NCBI RefSeq assembly: GCF_900107375.1
Contig: NZ_FNPT01000001.1
Span: 930,001 to 994,000, forward strand
DNA length: 64,000 nucleotides
From: Lysobacter sp. yr284
Lineage (GTDB): Bacteria; Pseudomonadota; Gammaproteobacteria; Xanthomonadales; Xanthomonadaceae
Reading direction: 5' to 3'
Shown here: piece by piece, positions 1 through 8,929 of the stretch
Position numbering within the stretch: the first letter of the stretch is position 1
Layout of the letters: every line of letters begins with the position of its first letter
Notes under the pieces: model-generated
Told to the model about the DNA's origin: nothing
What the model saw: only the letters and a program-made list of their open reading frames with translations
Databases searched by the model: none
Program-made: the position numbers and the translations under genes

Positions 1-1
1 C

Positions 2-781
2 CGCCTCCACCGCAGCCAGGCCCACGACGGCGGCGTGCGCTGCGCCCACCTCGCCCGCGCCGACGCCGCTGCCGACGCCGCCGGCGGCGACCCGCGCTGG
101 AGCCTGTGCGTGCCGCTGATGGCGCAGAACACCTCGCTCGGCCTGCTGTGCCTGAGCGGCGAGCGGCCGCCGCGCGAGGCCGACCTGGCCCTGATCCAGT
201 CCATCGCCGAGCAGCTCAGCCTGGCGGTGGTCAACCTGCAACTGCGCGAGACCCTGCGCGTGCAGTCGCTGCGCGACCCGCTGACCGGGCTGTTCAACCG
301 CCGCTACCTGGAAGAGAACCTGCAGCGCGAACTGCTGCGCTGCCAGCGGCGCAAGCTGCCGCTGTCGGTGCTGATGCTCGACGTCGACCACTTCAAGCGC
401 TTCAACGATACCCACGGCCACGCCGCCGGCGACGCGCTGCTGGCGCGGGTCGGGCAGCTGATGCAGGAATTGGTGCGCAACGAGGACATCGCCTGCCGCT
501 ACGGCGGCGAGGAATTCACCATCGTCCTGCCCGAGGCCGACGCGGCGGCGGCGATGCAGCGCGCCGAGCAGATCCGCGCGGCGATCGCGGCGACCACCAT
601 CGTCCACCTGCGCCAGACCTTCGGCCCGGCGACCTGCTCGATCGGCCTGGCCACCAGCGCCGGCGACCGCGACACGCCGCAGCAACTGCTGCAGGCCGCC
701 GATGCGGCGCTGTACCGGGCCAAGGCGGAAGGCCGCGACCGGGTCGTCGACGGCAACCGGCCCGCGGCGGCCCGCGCTTGA
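2..781 (+). CDS. Diguanylate cyclase with N-terminal GAF-like region (5' truncated by window)
   Basis: The frame is open from base 2, so the true start lies upstream. The first ~80 visible residues look like the end of a GAF-type sensor domain (LCVPLMAQNTSLGLLCLSGE, then a helix leading into the cyclase). The GGDEF domain follows: DPLTGLFNRRYL at about residues 92-103, metal-binding DVDHFK, and the active-site signature GGEEF at about 168-172. An RNED sequence lies exactly five residues before GGEEF and fits the RxxD inhibitory (I) site, so product feedback inhibition by c-di-GMP is expected. The predicted reaction is 2 GTP to c-di-GMP. The missing N-terminus decides the signal sensed and whether the protein is membrane-bound. 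Confidence 0.92.
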   Translation, partial: RLHRSQAHDGGVRCAHLARADAAADAAGGDPRWSLCVPLMAQNTSLGLLCLSGERPPREADLALIQSIAEQLSLAVVNLQLRETLRVQSLRDPLTGLFNRRYLEENLQRELLRCQRRKLPLSVLMLDVDHFKRFNDTHGHAAGDALLARVGQLMQELVRNEDIACRYGGEEFTIVLPEADAAAAMQRAEQIRAAIAATTIVHLRQTFGPATCSIGLATSAGDRDTPQQLLQAADAALYRAKAEGRDRVVDGNRPAAARA

Positions 782-956
782 GCGCGGCCGCCGCCTGAGC
801 GCCGCGACGCGCGGATGCGCGGGCGGCTGCAACCGTCGCGCTTTCGCGCCGGATCGCTGCGATACCGGGCGAACGCGCCGACGCTGAAACTTTTTCCGCG
901 ACGGCCCGGGGCGGCGAACCGCCCCGGGCCGGGATCGCGCGCCGCAGCGCGCTGGA

Positions 957-1127
957 TCACACGCAGATGCGGGCGACCGGCTTGCCTTCCTTGTCGTACA
1001 GCAGCTTCTCGGTCTTGCCGATCGGGCACGGCACCGGCAAGGGCTTGAAGATCTGGGCGGCGGCGTGGGTGGCGAAGGCCAGCAGGCCGGCGGCGGCCAG
1101 GGCCGCGAAGAAACGCGATTTGCTCAT
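957..1127 (-). CDS. Small exported protein of unknown function (56 aa)
   Basis: The start is the ATG whose product begins [20 protein letters not shown]. This is a clear Sec signal peptide with likely cleavage after HAAA, leaving a mature peptide of only about 31 residues with two cysteines and the segment [15 protein letters not shown] disulfide between the two cysteines is plausible in the periplasm. The gene converges on the upstream diguanylate cyclase. I do not recognise a family. The charged N-terminus, hydrophobic core and sensible cleavage site make it more convincing than its length suggests. Confidence 0.6.
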   Translation of the reverse strand: MSKSRFFAALAAAGLLAFATHAAAQIFKPLPVPCPIGKTEKLLYDKEGKPVARICV

Positions 1128-1368
1128 GGGTGGTTCGACTCGCTGGGCGAACCGGAAATCTAGTGGCGATGACGTCGGAAGCCCCGGTCCGTATGGCCTC
1201 CCGCCGGCGCCCACCTTGCGCAAGCGCTGCCTTGCTGGCAAGTGCAACGGCTCAGGCGGACAGCGTTTTTTGGCAAAACCGGTTAAGGAAACGCAACCGC
1301 GCCGCCCCATCGCAAGCCAGCCCGCGACGGCTTCGCCGACCCTACGCCGGCGTGCGGCGACAACGCGC

Positions 1369-1599
1369 TCAGCCGGCCCGCGCCGGCGGCGGCGACGCGC
1401 TCGCCGCCCTGCAGGCCCACCGCAGCGAGCCGTCGGCCTGCGGCGCGGCGATGAGATGTTCGCCGCGGCGGCAGATCGCTGGTGTGTGCTTGGCCTGCTT
1501 GCCGCGGTCGGCGCCGCTGTTGCCTTCGCCGCTGGCCCAGGCCGCGCCGCAGGCCGCCAACGCCCGCAACGCGAGCGCCGCCACGGTGGTGTCGCGCAT
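1369..1599 (-). CDS. Possible small exported protein (76 aa)
   Basis: The product starts [24 protein letters not shown], a plausible signal peptide. A short polar mature part follows, with two cysteines (AICRRG and WACRA) and the segment [15 protein letters not shown]. The arrangement resembles the other small two-cysteine exported proteins at 957-1127 and 3852-4079. No convincing ribosome-binding site precedes the ATG and the family is not recognised. The open frame could be chance in such GC-rich DNA. Confidence 0.4.
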   Translation of the reverse strand: MRDTTVAALALRALAACGAAWASGEGNSGADRGKQAKHTPAICRRGEHLIAAPQADGSLRWACRAASASPPPARAG

Positions 1600-1933
1600 C
1601 GTCGTTCGCTCGCTCGAAGGCCGCGGCGGCCGCGGCGTGCGGCCAACCTGCGCGCCGGCGGCCGCAGCGGCAAGCGCCGGCGCGCGACAGCGGCACGCTG
1701 CCGCGCGGGCCGGCGCGCCGCGCGGGCGCCCTAGCCCGTTCGTCACGTTGACCCGCGGCCCGCGCGGCTTGCATGCTGGCCCGGCCCGGCGGCCGTGCAG
1801 GGGGATTCCGATGCGGCGCCGCGCGCCATGCTCCTGCGTTTCCACATCCGCGACGCGGCACGGACGGCGCCTCGCTGCCGCGGGCCTGCGCCCGCACGAC
1901 GCCTCGCCCGCCCAAGACGGAACCGACCCGACC
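1600..1933. other. Intergenic region upstream of the amidohydrolase gene
   Basis: This 334-base GC-rich gap lies between the small minus-strand reading frame and the amidohydrolase. Open frames cross it on both strands but show none of the features of the neighbouring real proteins. I see no hairpin, repeat or convincing promoter box in it. Confidence 0.4.
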
Positions 1934-3250
1934 ATGATCCGATCGCACGCCGCCGCACCGCTCGCCCTCGCCGTCCTGTCCTGCCTGTTCGCCGCCGCCG
2001 CGCACGCCGCGCCGGCGCCGGCCGAACCCACCGCGCTGCGCTGCGGCAAGCTGTTCGACGCGCGCAGCGGCAAGCTGCTGGGCGCGCACACCATCACCGT
2101 GCGCGACGGCAAGATCGCGCAAGTGCAGGCCGGCCTCAACGACGTCGCCGGCGCGCGCGCGGTCGATCTGTCGCAGCACACCTGCACCCCGGGCTGGACC
2201 GACCTGCACGTGCACCTGGGCGGCCAGTCCAGCGCGCAGAGCTATTCCGAAGGCTTCCGCCTGGACCCGGTCGACTTCGCCTTCCGCGCGGTCGGCTACG
2301 CCAACAAGACCCTGATGGCCGGCTTCACCAGCGTGCGCGACCTCGGCGGCGAAGTCAGCCCGCACCTGCGCGACGCGATCAACCAGGGCCTGGTCAGCGG
2401 CCCGCGCATCTGGGCCGCGGGCAAGTCCATCGCCACCACCGGCGGCCACGCCGATCCCACCAACGGCATGAACGATGCGCTGTCGCACCTGATCGGCCCG
2501 CCCGGCCCGACCGAGGGCGTCATCAACTCCATCGACGACGCCCGCCAGGCGGTGCGCCAGCGCTACAAGGAAGGCAGCGACGTCATCAAGATCACCGCCA
2601 CCGGCGGCGTGCTGTCGTATGCAAAATCCGGCGACGCGCCGCAGTTCACCGTCGACGAGGTCAAGGCCATCGTCGACACCGCCAAGGACTACGGCTATCG
2701 CGTCGCCGCGCACGCGCACGGCGAGGAAGGCATGAAGCGCGCGGTGCTCGGCGGCGTCACCAGCATCGAGCACGGCACCTACATGAGCCCGGAGGTCATG
2801 TCGCTGATGAAGCAACGCGGGACCTGGTACGTGCCGACCATCTACGCCGGCCGCTTCGTCGCCGACAAGGCCAAGATCGACGGCTACTTCCCCGACGTGG
2901 TGCGGCCGAAGGCGGCGCGGATCGGCGCGATGATCCAGCAGACCGCGGCCAGCGCCTACAAGAACGGGGTCAAGATTGCGTTCGGCACCGACATGGGCGT
3001 GGGCCCGCACGGCGACAACGCGCGCGAGTTCGTTTACATGGTCGAAGCCGGCATCCCGGCGGCGGTGGCGCTGCAGGCGGCGACGATCCGCGCGGCCGAA
3101 GTGCTCGGCGTCGAGGACCAGGGCACGATCGAGGCCGGCAAGCGCGCCGACATCGTCGCGGTCAAGGGCGACCCGATCGCCGACATCAACACCGTGCTCG
3201 ACGTGGCGTTCGTGATGAAGGACGGCACGGTGTACAAGCAGGCGCTGTAA
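1934..3250 (+). CDS. Exported metal-dependent amidohydrolase (imidazolonepropionase/prolidase-like)
   Basis: The 438-residue protein begins with a Sec signal peptide ([20 protein letters not shown], cleavage near AHAA at about residue 26). The rest is an amidohydrolase TIM barrel flanked by the small beta domain: HxH metal motif LHVHLGG (H92, H94), a candidate carbamylated lysine in VIKITATGG (K219), metal histidines in AAHAHGEEG (H260/H262) and SIEHGTYMS (H280), and the late aspartate in FGTDMG (D353). The layout matches the COG1228 group, which includes Xaa-Pro dipeptidase-like and imidazolonepropionase-like enzymes. Substrate cannot be fixed from sequence, but periplasmic location favours a peptide or xenobiotic hydrolase over histidine catabolism. 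The chosen ATG is the only start giving a proper signal peptide. An intrinsic terminator follows directly. Confidence 0.92.
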   Translation: MIRSHAAAPLALAVLSCLFAAAAHAAPAPAEPTALRCGKLFDARSGKLLGAHTITVRDGKIAQVQAGLNDVAGARAVDLSQHTCTPGWTDLHVHLGGQSSAQSYSEGFRLDPVDFAFRAVGYANKTLMAGFTSVRDLGGEVSPHLRDAINQGLVSGPRIWAAGKSIATTGGHADPTNGMNDALSHLIGPPGPTEGVINSIDDARQAVRQRYKEGSDVIKITATGGVLSYAKSGDAPQFTVDEVKAIVDTAKDYGYRVAAHAHGEEGMKRAVLGGVTSIEHGTYMSPEVMSLMKQRGTWYVPTIYAGRFVADKAKIDGYFPDVVRPKAARIGAMIQQTAASAYKNGVKIAFGTDMGVGPHGDNAREFVYMVEAGIPAAVALQAATIRAAEVLGVEDQGTIEAGKRADIVAVKGDPIADINTVLDVAFVMKDGTVYKQAL

Positions 3251-3270
3251 GCCGCGCCGCATCCGCATCC

Positions 3271-3303
3271 AAACCCCGGTCGCGCAGGCGGCCGGGGTTT
3301 TTC
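3271..3303 (+). terminator. Intrinsic terminator after the amidohydrolase gene
   Basis: A GC-rich stem, aaaccccgg paired with ccggggttt about 12 bases later, is followed by a T run. It lies 20 bases after the amidohydrolase stop codon. Confidence 0.8.
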
Positions 3304-3340
3304 GTTGCCGGCGCGAGCGGCGCGATCTGCGTCGAGAGCG

Positions 3341-3414
3341 TCGGGCCTGAAGGCCCTCGCGCAACGGCAGGCCAGAGCGTCGGCGTTTGTGGGAGGGCCT
3401 TCAGGCCCGATGCT
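3341..3414. repeat. Inverted pair of family-1 palindromic repeats
   Basis: The left copy (3341-3360) reads tcgggcctgaaggccctcgc. The right copy (3388-3414) is the opposite orientation, ending in cttcaggcccgatgc. Each copy has an internal palindrome and the pair can form a larger hairpin. Near-identical copies recur between genes across the window. Confidence 0.85.
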
Positions 3415-3851
3415 TTGCGCTGCGTCCGCCGCGCCATTGCACACCGGCTTCACGCCCGCGATCCCAGTTCCGGCGATCGCGCCGCCGCCCGGCCCGGGCG
3501 CGTGCGCCCGGTCACGGCGAACGGCGGCGGCGCCGTGCCATAACCCAGTCGGCGCCCAGAGCGCGCCGTGCGCCGCAAGCCGCCTTCGCTCCGCATGCTC
3601 CCGCAGCCGCACCACCCGCAGAAACGGAATTCGCCGATGCCGCAACCGCGCGCCGCCGCGCCGTGCGGTCAGGACGGGTTCCCGCGCTGATCGATCGTTT
3701 CCATGCCGATGCCGCAGCAAGGTCCGCCGCGGGTGCGCCCGCGGCAGGCGCCGATTACGACCGACCTTGCTGCGGCGCCGGCGCCCGCCGCGGACGCCGC
3801 CCGCGTCCGCAGCGCATCGCCCGCCACCGCCCGCAACGAAAGGACTCGACC

Positions 3852-4079
3852 ATGCAGCTGCGCCCTGCCTTCCCGCTGCGACGCGCGTCGGTCGCGCTCG
3901 CCGTCGCCGCGTTCGCCTGCGGCTTCGCCGCGGTGTCGACGGCCGCCGCGGCCTGTCCCTGCTTCGCCGAACAACGCCAGTGCCTGGCCGACGCGGCCTC
4001 GCCGCTGGAACGGCGCATGTGCAAGCTGGAATTCGACCGCTGCATGCAACGCGCCTGCCCGGCGCCGCGCGCGGGTTGA
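3852..4079 (+). CDS. Small cysteine-rich exported protein (75 aa)
   Basis: An AAGGA ribosome-binding site precedes the ATG. The product has a signal peptide (MQLRPAFPLRRASVALAVAA, cleavage near TAAA) and a short mature domain with five cysteines: CPC, QC, MC and RC spaced across EQRQCLADAASPLERRMC and EFDRCMQRACP. The cysteine pattern and charged helices suggest a disulfide-stabilised helical hairpin in the periplasm, possibly metal-binding. I do not recognise a named family. It stands alone, convergent with the DUF998 gene that follows. Confidence 0.65.
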   Translation: MQLRPAFPLRRASVALAVAAFACGFAAVSTAAAACPCFAEQRQCLADAASPLERRMCKLEFDRCMQRACPAPRAG

Positions 4080-4089
4080 GCGCGACGCC

Positions 4090-4761
4090 TCAGCGCGGCG
4101 CGCGCGCCGCGGCGAGGTAGGCCGCCAGCCACGCCAGCAGGGCCACCCGCTGCGCCGGCGCCGCCGGCACCAGGCGCGCGTCGGCCGCGATCACCGCCAA
4201 GGCCACCACCGCGGCCGCGGCCAGCGCGATCGCGCCGAAGCGGCGCCACGCCGGCGCGGCCAGCGCGCTCCACGCCAGCAACGCCGCGCCCGGCGCGAAC
4301 GCCAGCCACCACAGCAGCCAGGCCAGCGCGTGCAGGCGGCTGGCCTGCGCGTCGAGGTCCTGCGGGTCGAGCACGACGACGCCCTGCGCCGCCCACGCCA
4401 GCGCCGACCACAGCCACAGCCAGGCGCCGATCCGCGCCAGCGCGCGCTGGCCGCGCGCGGCCCCGGCCAGGCGCCAGGCCACCCAGGCCATCACCAGCCC
4501 CGGCCCGACAAAGCCCAGCAGGTTGAACGCCAGTGCGCGCGGAATGCCGCGCGCGCCGAGCAGGCCGGGCGGGTGCTGCCAGTGCGAATAGCCCTCCAGC
4601 GCCGCGCCGAAACCCAGCAACGCGGCCACGCAGCACAGCGCGGCGGCCAGCGCCAGCGCGAACGCGCGGGCGTCGCCGCCGGCGTTCGCGCCGATGGCGC
4701 TGGATCGTTCGGATTTCGAGCCGCCTGGGCGCGCGCCGGGAGAATCGGATGAGGCCTTCAT
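4090..4761 (-). CDS. DUF998-type integral membrane protein
   Basis: The protein has 223 residues. After a polar N-terminal tail of about 30 residues there are six or so hydrophobic helices (AFALALAAALCCVAALLGF; AFNLLGFVGPGLVMAWVAWR; ARIGAWLWLWSALAWAAQG; LHALAWLLWWLAFAPGAALL; and two near the C-terminus). The sequence between the first two helices (YSHWQHPPGLLGARGIPRAL) and the overall topology fit DUF998 proteins. It is an inner-membrane protein and its function is unknown. It converges with the small cysteine-rich gene (10-base gap) and is divergent from the thioredoxin gene, with about 100 bases between the starts. Confidence 0.75.
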   Translation of the reverse strand: MKASSDSPGARPGGSKSERSSAIGANAGGDARAFALALAAALCCVAALLGFGAALEGYSHWQHPPGLLGARGIPRALAFNLLGFVGPGLVMAWVAWRLAGAARGQRALARIGAWLWLWSALAWAAQGVVVLDPQDLDAQASRLHALAWLLWWLAFAPGAALLAWSALAAPAWRRFGAIALAAAAVVALAVIAADARLVPAAPAQRVALLAWLAAYLAAARAPR

Positions 4762-4861
4762 CGCGACATGCTAGCGTGCGCGGCTCGCGGCGCGCTTGCC
4801 TCGCGCCGCCCGCGTCCCCACTTGTAGGGACGAATCCGCTATCGAGTCCACGAGCCCGCCG

Positions 4862-5728
4862 ATGACCGCCAACGCCGCCACGCCCCACGTATTCGACGCC
4901 ACCACCGAAGGTTTCCAGCAGGACGTGCTGCAACAGTCGCTGCAGGTCCCGGTCCTGATCGACTTCTGGGCCGAATGGTGCCAGCCGTGCAAGACCCTGG
5001 GCCCGATCCTGGAAAAGCTGGCCGGCGAATACAACGGCGCGTTCGTGCTGGCCAAGGTCGACGTCGAGGCCGAACAGCAGCTCGGCGCCGCGTTCCAGAT
5101 CCGCTCGATCCCGACCGTGTACCTGATGAAGGACGGCCAGCTCGTCGACGGCTTCGCCGAAGCGCTGCCGGAAAGCGTGGTGCGCGAGTTCCTCAAGTCG
5201 CACGGCATCGAGCCGGCCGCGGCCGCCGAGCCGGAGCCGGTCGAAGCCGCGCCGGCGGACCCGCACGCCGAGGTGGTGCGCCTGCGCCGCGAGAGCGCCG
5301 AGCAGCCCGACAAGCCCGAGCTCAAGCTCGATCTCGCCCTGGCCCTGCTGGCCACCGGCGCCCAGGCCGAGTCGGAACAGCTGCTCGACGCGCTGCCGGC
5401 CAACCTCGCCACCGACGACCGCAGCGTGCGCGCCCGCGCCAAGCTCGGCTTCCTCGCCGTGGTCCGCGACGCGCCGCCGGCCGCGACCCTGGAAGCGACC
5501 CTGGCCGCCACGCCGGAGGATTCCCAGGCCCGCTACCTGCTCGGCGCGCGCCTGATCGCCGCCGGCCAGGACCAGGCGGGGCTGGAGCAGCTGATCGAAC
5601 TGCTGCGCCGCGACCGCGGCTTCCAGGAAGGCCTGCCGCGCAAGGCGTTGATCGACGCGTTCCGGGTGGTCGCGGACGAGGACCTGGTCGGGGTGTACCG
5701 GCGCAAGATGTCGGCGCTGTTGTTCTGA
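4862..5728 (+). CDS. cnoX: Thioredoxin-fold co-chaperone with TPR-like C-terminus (CnoX/YbbN family)
   Basis: Residues ~10-115 form a thioredoxin domain with LIDFWAEWCQPCK (C40, C43) and the cis-proline loop SIPTVYLMKDGQ. Residues ~135-288 form a helical TPR-like region, matching the two-domain layout and 288-residue length of CnoX/YbbN. In Enterobacteria this family acts as a holdase that also forms mixed disulfides and hands clients to chaperonin. Here the complete CxPC pair is kept, so true thiol-disulfide reductase activity is possible. An upstream in-frame start at 4796 would add an unstructured 22-residue extension, so the ATG at 4862 is preferred. No signal peptide: cytoplasmic. Confidence 0.88.
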   Translation: MTANAATPHVFDATTEGFQQDVLQQSLQVPVLIDFWAEWCQPCKTLGPILEKLAGEYNGAFVLAKVDVEAEQQLGAAFQIRSIPTVYLMKDGQLVDGFAEALPESVVREFLKSHGIEPAAAAEPEPVEAAPADPHAEVVRLRRESAEQPDKPELKLDLALALLATGAQAESEQLLDALPANLATDDRSVRARAKLGFLAVVRDAPPAATLEATLAATPEDSQARYLLGARLIAAGQDQAGLEQLIELLRRDRGFQEGLPRKALIDAFRVVADEDLVGVYRRKMSALLF

Positions 5729-6203
5729 CGTTGAGGGTCGGCTCGGCCAAGCCCGACCGGGCTTGGCTGGCGGCTGGATCTGGTTCGGATCGTGCCCGCG
5801 TCCTGCGCAGCGGGATCGCCCGCTCGGCTCCGCGAGCGTCGTTGCGGCAAAAACCAGAACCCATTTCGACTTGGCGATGCTGTCTTCTGCCACTCGAAAG
5901 AGGCAATAGCTCAAGCCGTCCAGGCCGCCGCAAAACCCTGATTTTTATAGCCATAACGAAAGACGCGAGCTTATTCGCGCTTGCCCCGGCAACCGGCGCT
6001 CAAGCAAAGACCCACTCAAAATTGGATTTAGCTTTCGCCGCAACGGCGGTAGTCGGCGCGGCGGCAGAGGCCGGCCGGCTTGACCCCGCCTCGCCGCCAC
6101 CGGCGACGCGGCGAACGCGCGCCGCCCAGCGCGCCGTGCCCGGACTTCCAACTATACGCATCCGTATGGCAGACTGACCGCGCCTCTCCCACGCCACGAG
6201 CGC
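5729..6203. other. 475-base intergenic region, locally AT-richer
   Basis: No credible gene is visible. From about 5935 to 6040 the sequence is clearly less GC-rich (runs such as tgatttttatagccataacg), unlike its surroundings. It may carry the promoter of the DUF4442 gene or be the remnant of lost DNA. No terminator hairpin was found after the thioredoxin gene. Confidence 0.4.
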
Positions 6204-6653
6204 ATGAAAGCCAGCACCCTGCGATTCGGCCTCAACCTGTGGCCGCCGTTCCTGTTCACCGGCGTGCACGTCGCCGCGATCTCGCCGGACTACCGCCATG
6301 CCGCGGTCGAACTGCGCATGCGCCCGTGGAACCGCAACTACGTCGGCACCCACTTCGGCGGCAGCCTGTTCGCGATGACCGACCCGTTCTGGATGCTGCT
6401 GGCGATGAACGCCCTGGGCCGCGACTACATCGTCTGGGACCGCGCCGGCAGCATCGAATTCCTCAAGCCCGGCCGCGGCACCGTGACCGCGCGCTTCGAC
6501 CTGTCCGACGAGATCCTGGACGAACTGCGCGCGGCGACCGCCGGCGGCGACAAATACCTGCGCTGGTTCGACAACGACATCGTCGATGCCGCCGGCGAGA
6601 CCGTCGCCAAGGTCCGCAAACAGCTCTACGTGCGGCGCAAGCGCGACCGTTGA
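6204..6653 (+). CDS. DUF4442 hotdog-fold protein (thioesterase-like)
   Basis: The 149-residue protein has the hallmarks of the DUF4442 branch of hotdog proteins: NLWPPFLFTGVHV at the N-terminus, RPWNRNYVGTHFGGSLFAM in the centre (the helix of the hotdog carries GTHFGGSLF), then FLKPGRGTVTARFDLSDE and a C-terminal strand AKVRKQLYVRRK. Relatives include PaaI-like acyl-CoA thioesterases, but DUF4442 members have no defined reaction. It is cytoplasmic and appears monocistronic. Confidence 0.85.
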   Translation: MKASTLRFGLNLWPPFLFTGVHVAAISPDYRHAAVELRMRPWNRNYVGTHFGGSLFAMTDPFWMLLAMNALGRDYIVWDRAGSIEFLKPGRGTVTARFDLSDEILDELRAATAGGDKYLRWFDNDIVDAAGETVAKVRKQLYVRRKRDR

Positions 6654-6767
6654 GCGGCCGGCGCCGCCGGCCAGGCGCATCCGCGACCCGCCTCGCCATT
6701 CCCGGTTGCGCCCTGCGGTATGGAAGCACTGTCAGAAACCACGCCTGGGCCCCACTCAGGCTTGTAA

Positions 6768-6809
6768 ACGCGGGCACTTAAAAGCCACACTAATCGTCAC
6801 GCGGGCACT
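6768..6809. promoter_or_regulatory. Candidate operator: two 11-bp direct repeats upstream of the kinase gene
   Basis: The word acgcgggcact occurs at 6768-6778 and again at 6799-6809, 31 bp start to start (about three helical turns). It lies in the non-coding gap 42-83 bases before the kinase start. That spacing would suit a dimeric regulator binding one face of the DNA. The role is inferred and no regulator is known. Confidence 0.3.
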
Positions 6810-6850
6810 GCCGCAGCGTTATGCTGCGCAGTCGCGACACGGGGCCGCGA

Positions 6851-8872
6851 ATGTCCAACAGCACAATTCCATCCGATGCCCAACGCGCGCCGATGCCGGA
6901 GATCGCCGGCTATCGATTGCGCGAGATCATCAATCACGGCGGCTCGTCCACGGTCTACCTGGGCGAGCAAAGCGCATTGGGGCGCGAGGTCGCGATCAAG
7001 ATCATGCTTCCGCACGCGCTGGCCGACGAGGTCAGCCGGCGCCGCTTCGAGAACGAAGTGCGCACCATCGCGCGGCTGGAACACCCGCACGTGGTCAGCA
7101 TCCACGAAGTCGGCCGCACCCGCGACGGGCTGCCGTACTACGCCATGCCCTACCTGCCGCGCGGCCACCTGGGCAAGCGCATCGAGCAGGGCTTCGCCCG
7201 CGGCGAGGCCGACGTGGTGGCGATCGCCGAACCGCTGCTGGCGGCGCTGGAATACGCCCACGCCCGCGGCGTCGTGCATCGCGACGTCAAGGCCGAGAAC
7301 GTCCTGTTCGACAACAGCGAACGGCCGCTGCTGGCCGACTTCGGCATCGCCCTGCGCCGCGGTTTCGGCGCGCGCATGACCGCCACCGGCCTGGCCGTGG
7401 GCAGCACCGCCTACATGGCGCCGGAGCAGGCCCGCGGCGAGGAAGTCGACGGCCGCGCCGATCTTTACAGCCTGGGCGTGCTGATCTGGGAAATGCTGAC
7501 CGGCCGGCTGCCGTTCGAGGCGCCCGACGCGCTGTCGATGGCGGTGATGCACGCGCAGAACCCGATCCCGAAGCTGCCGCCGCCGCTCAAGCACTGGCAG
7601 CGCTTCATGAACCGCGCCCTGGCCAAGCAGCCCGAGCAGCGGTTCGAGCACGCCGCCGAGATGGCCCAGGCGGTGACCGAGATCAAGCAGCGCGGGCAGC
7701 TCAGCGGCGTCGGCCGCGCCCTGGTCGCGCTGCGCCCGCTCAAGCGCTGGGCCACCCCGGCCTGGGCCGGGCTGGCGGTGGCCGCGGTCGGCGTGGTCGC
7801 GGTCGGCTTCGGCCTCAACCAGGTCGAGAAGGACGGTTTCTTCCGGGTCGAGTCCAAGCCCGCCGCCAGCGCCGCGGCGCCGGCCGCGCCGGACCCGACC
7901 CAGGCGATGATGGCGCCGCTGCCGCAGGCGCCGCTGCAGGATTCGCTGCAGGCCGCGCGCAGCTACATCGCCGACGGCCGCCTGGCCGCGCCGGCCGACG
8001 CCAACGCCTACAACAGCCTGCTCACCGCCTGGCACCTGGACAGCACCAACCCGGAAGTGGCGGTGGTGGTCGAGGAACTCACCCAAGCCTTCGGCGAAGC
8101 GCTCGCGCGCGACCTGCGCGAGGGCCGCGACCAGCAGGCGCGCCAACACCTGGTCAACGCCACCGCGCTGGGCCAGCAGACCGGCACCGCCGACTCGGCC
8201 GCGCAGCGCGCGCTGCGCGAGAAGGCCGCGCAGGCGCTGCAGGCGCGGCTGGACCAGGCCGCGCGCCGCGGCGACGGCGGCGACGCCGGCAAGGTGATCG
8301 CGCTGGCCGACGAATTCGCCCTGCCGCGCACGGTCTCGACCAAGCTCATCGCGCAGGCGCGCGGCATCGCCGGCGACGGCACGGTCGCGCGCGGCGCGGT
8401 CGCGGCCGCCGCGGCGGCGCCGGCGGCGAGCGTGGCGGTCAGCTTCAACCCGCGCCCGGTCAGCCGCGGCGAGTTCGCCCGCTTCGCCAGCGCCAACCAG
8501 CGCTCGCCGGCGCTGTGCCGCGAACGCGCCTCGCTGCTGCGGGTGCTGGCGCCGAAGGACTGGAAGGCGCCGGGCTTCGACCAGACCGAATCCGAGCCGG
8601 TGGTGTGCGTGTCGATCGCCGACGCGGAAGCCTATGCGCAGTGGTACAGCCAGCAGACCGGCCGCCGCTACCGCCTGCCCACCGCCGAGGAAGCGCAACG
8701 CATGCCGCTCAGCGGCGGGCGCTCGCTGTCGATGTGGTCGGGCGACTGCGGGCGCAACTGCCAGCAGCGCCAGGTCGGCGGCAATTCCTGGCGCAGCGCG
8801 CAGGCGCAGCGGCCGCTGAGCGCGGGACGCGGGTACGACGACGTCGGCTTCCGCCTGGTGCGCGAGCGCTGA
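6851..8872 (+). CDS. Membrane Ser/Thr protein kinase with C-terminal FGE/SUMF1-like domain
   Basis: Residues ~18-280 are a Hanks-type kinase: glycine loop INHGGSSTVYLG, VAIKIM lysine, catalytic VHRDVKAENVLFD, DFGIALRR, and GSTAYMAPEQARG. A single membrane helix follows at ~300-322 (AWAGLAVAAVGVVAVGFGL). An alanine-rich helical stretch comes next. The C-terminus (~530-673) resembles a formylglycine-generating-enzyme/SUMF1 fold (RPVSRGEFARFA; SIADAEAYAQWYSQQTGRRYRLPTAEEA; GGNSWR; YDDVGFRLVRE). The kinase is therefore cytoplasmic and the FGE-like module periplasmic, probably a ligand-binding sensor. An upstream ATG at 6821 would add ten residues, but 6851 is preferred. An intrinsic terminator follows. 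Confidence 0.9.
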   Translation: MSNSTIPSDAQRAPMPEIAGYRLREIINHGGSSTVYLGEQSALGREVAIKIMLPHALADEVSRRRFENEVRTIARLEHPHVVSIHEVGRTRDGLPYYAMPYLPRGHLGKRIEQGFARGEADVVAIAEPLLAALEYAHARGVVHRDVKAENVLFDNSERPLLADFGIALRRGFGARMTATGLAVGSTAYMAPEQARGEEVDGRADLYSLGVLIWEMLTGRLPFEAPDALSMAVMHAQNPIPKLPPPLKHWQRFMNRALAKQPEQRFEHAAEMAQAVTEIKQRGQLSGVGRALVALRPLKRWATPAWAGLAVAAVGVVAVGFGLNQVEKDGFFRVESKPAASAAAPAAPDPTQAMMAPLPQAPLQDSLQAARSYIADGRLAAPADANAYNSLLTAWHLDSTNPEVAVVVEELTQAFGEALARDLREGRDQQARQHLVNATALGQQTGTADSAAQRALREKAAQALQARLDQAARRGDGGDAGKVIALADEFALPRTVSTKLIAQARGIAGDGTVARGAVAAAAAAPAASVAVSFNPRPVSRGEFARFASANQRSPALCRERASLLRVLAPKDWKAPGFDQTESEPVVCVSIADAEAYAQWYSQQTGRRYRLPTAEEAQRMPLSGGRSLSMWSGDCGRNCQQRQVGGNSWRSAQAQRPLSAGRGYDDVGFRLVRER

Positions 8873-8900
8873 GGCCTGGCGGCGTCGGCAGGTGCGTGCG

Positions 8901-8926
8901 AAGCCCTCCCTCGCGGAGGGCTTTTG
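8901..8926 (+). terminator. Intrinsic terminator after the kinase gene
   Basis: The stem aagccctcc pairs with ggagggctt around a short loop and is followed by tttgctttt. It sits about 30 bases after the kinase stop codon. Confidence 0.75.
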
Positions 8927-8929
8927 CTT

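Larger units (their letters stand above)
3251..3851. other. 600-base intergenic region with terminator and inverted repeat pair
   Basis: After the terminator, two copies of the GGGCCTGAAGGCCC-type palindromic repeat face each other at 3341-3360 and 3388-3414. The remaining ~440 bases up to the small exported protein gene contain only GC-rich overlapping open frames without credible protein features. No promoter was identified with confidence. Confidence 0.6.

Noticed and set aside
1130-1933. Extension of the amidohydrolase frame upstream to 1130 (706 aa)
   Set aside because: The extra ~268 residues are Arg/Ala-rich without protein character and would put the signal peptide in the middle of the protein.
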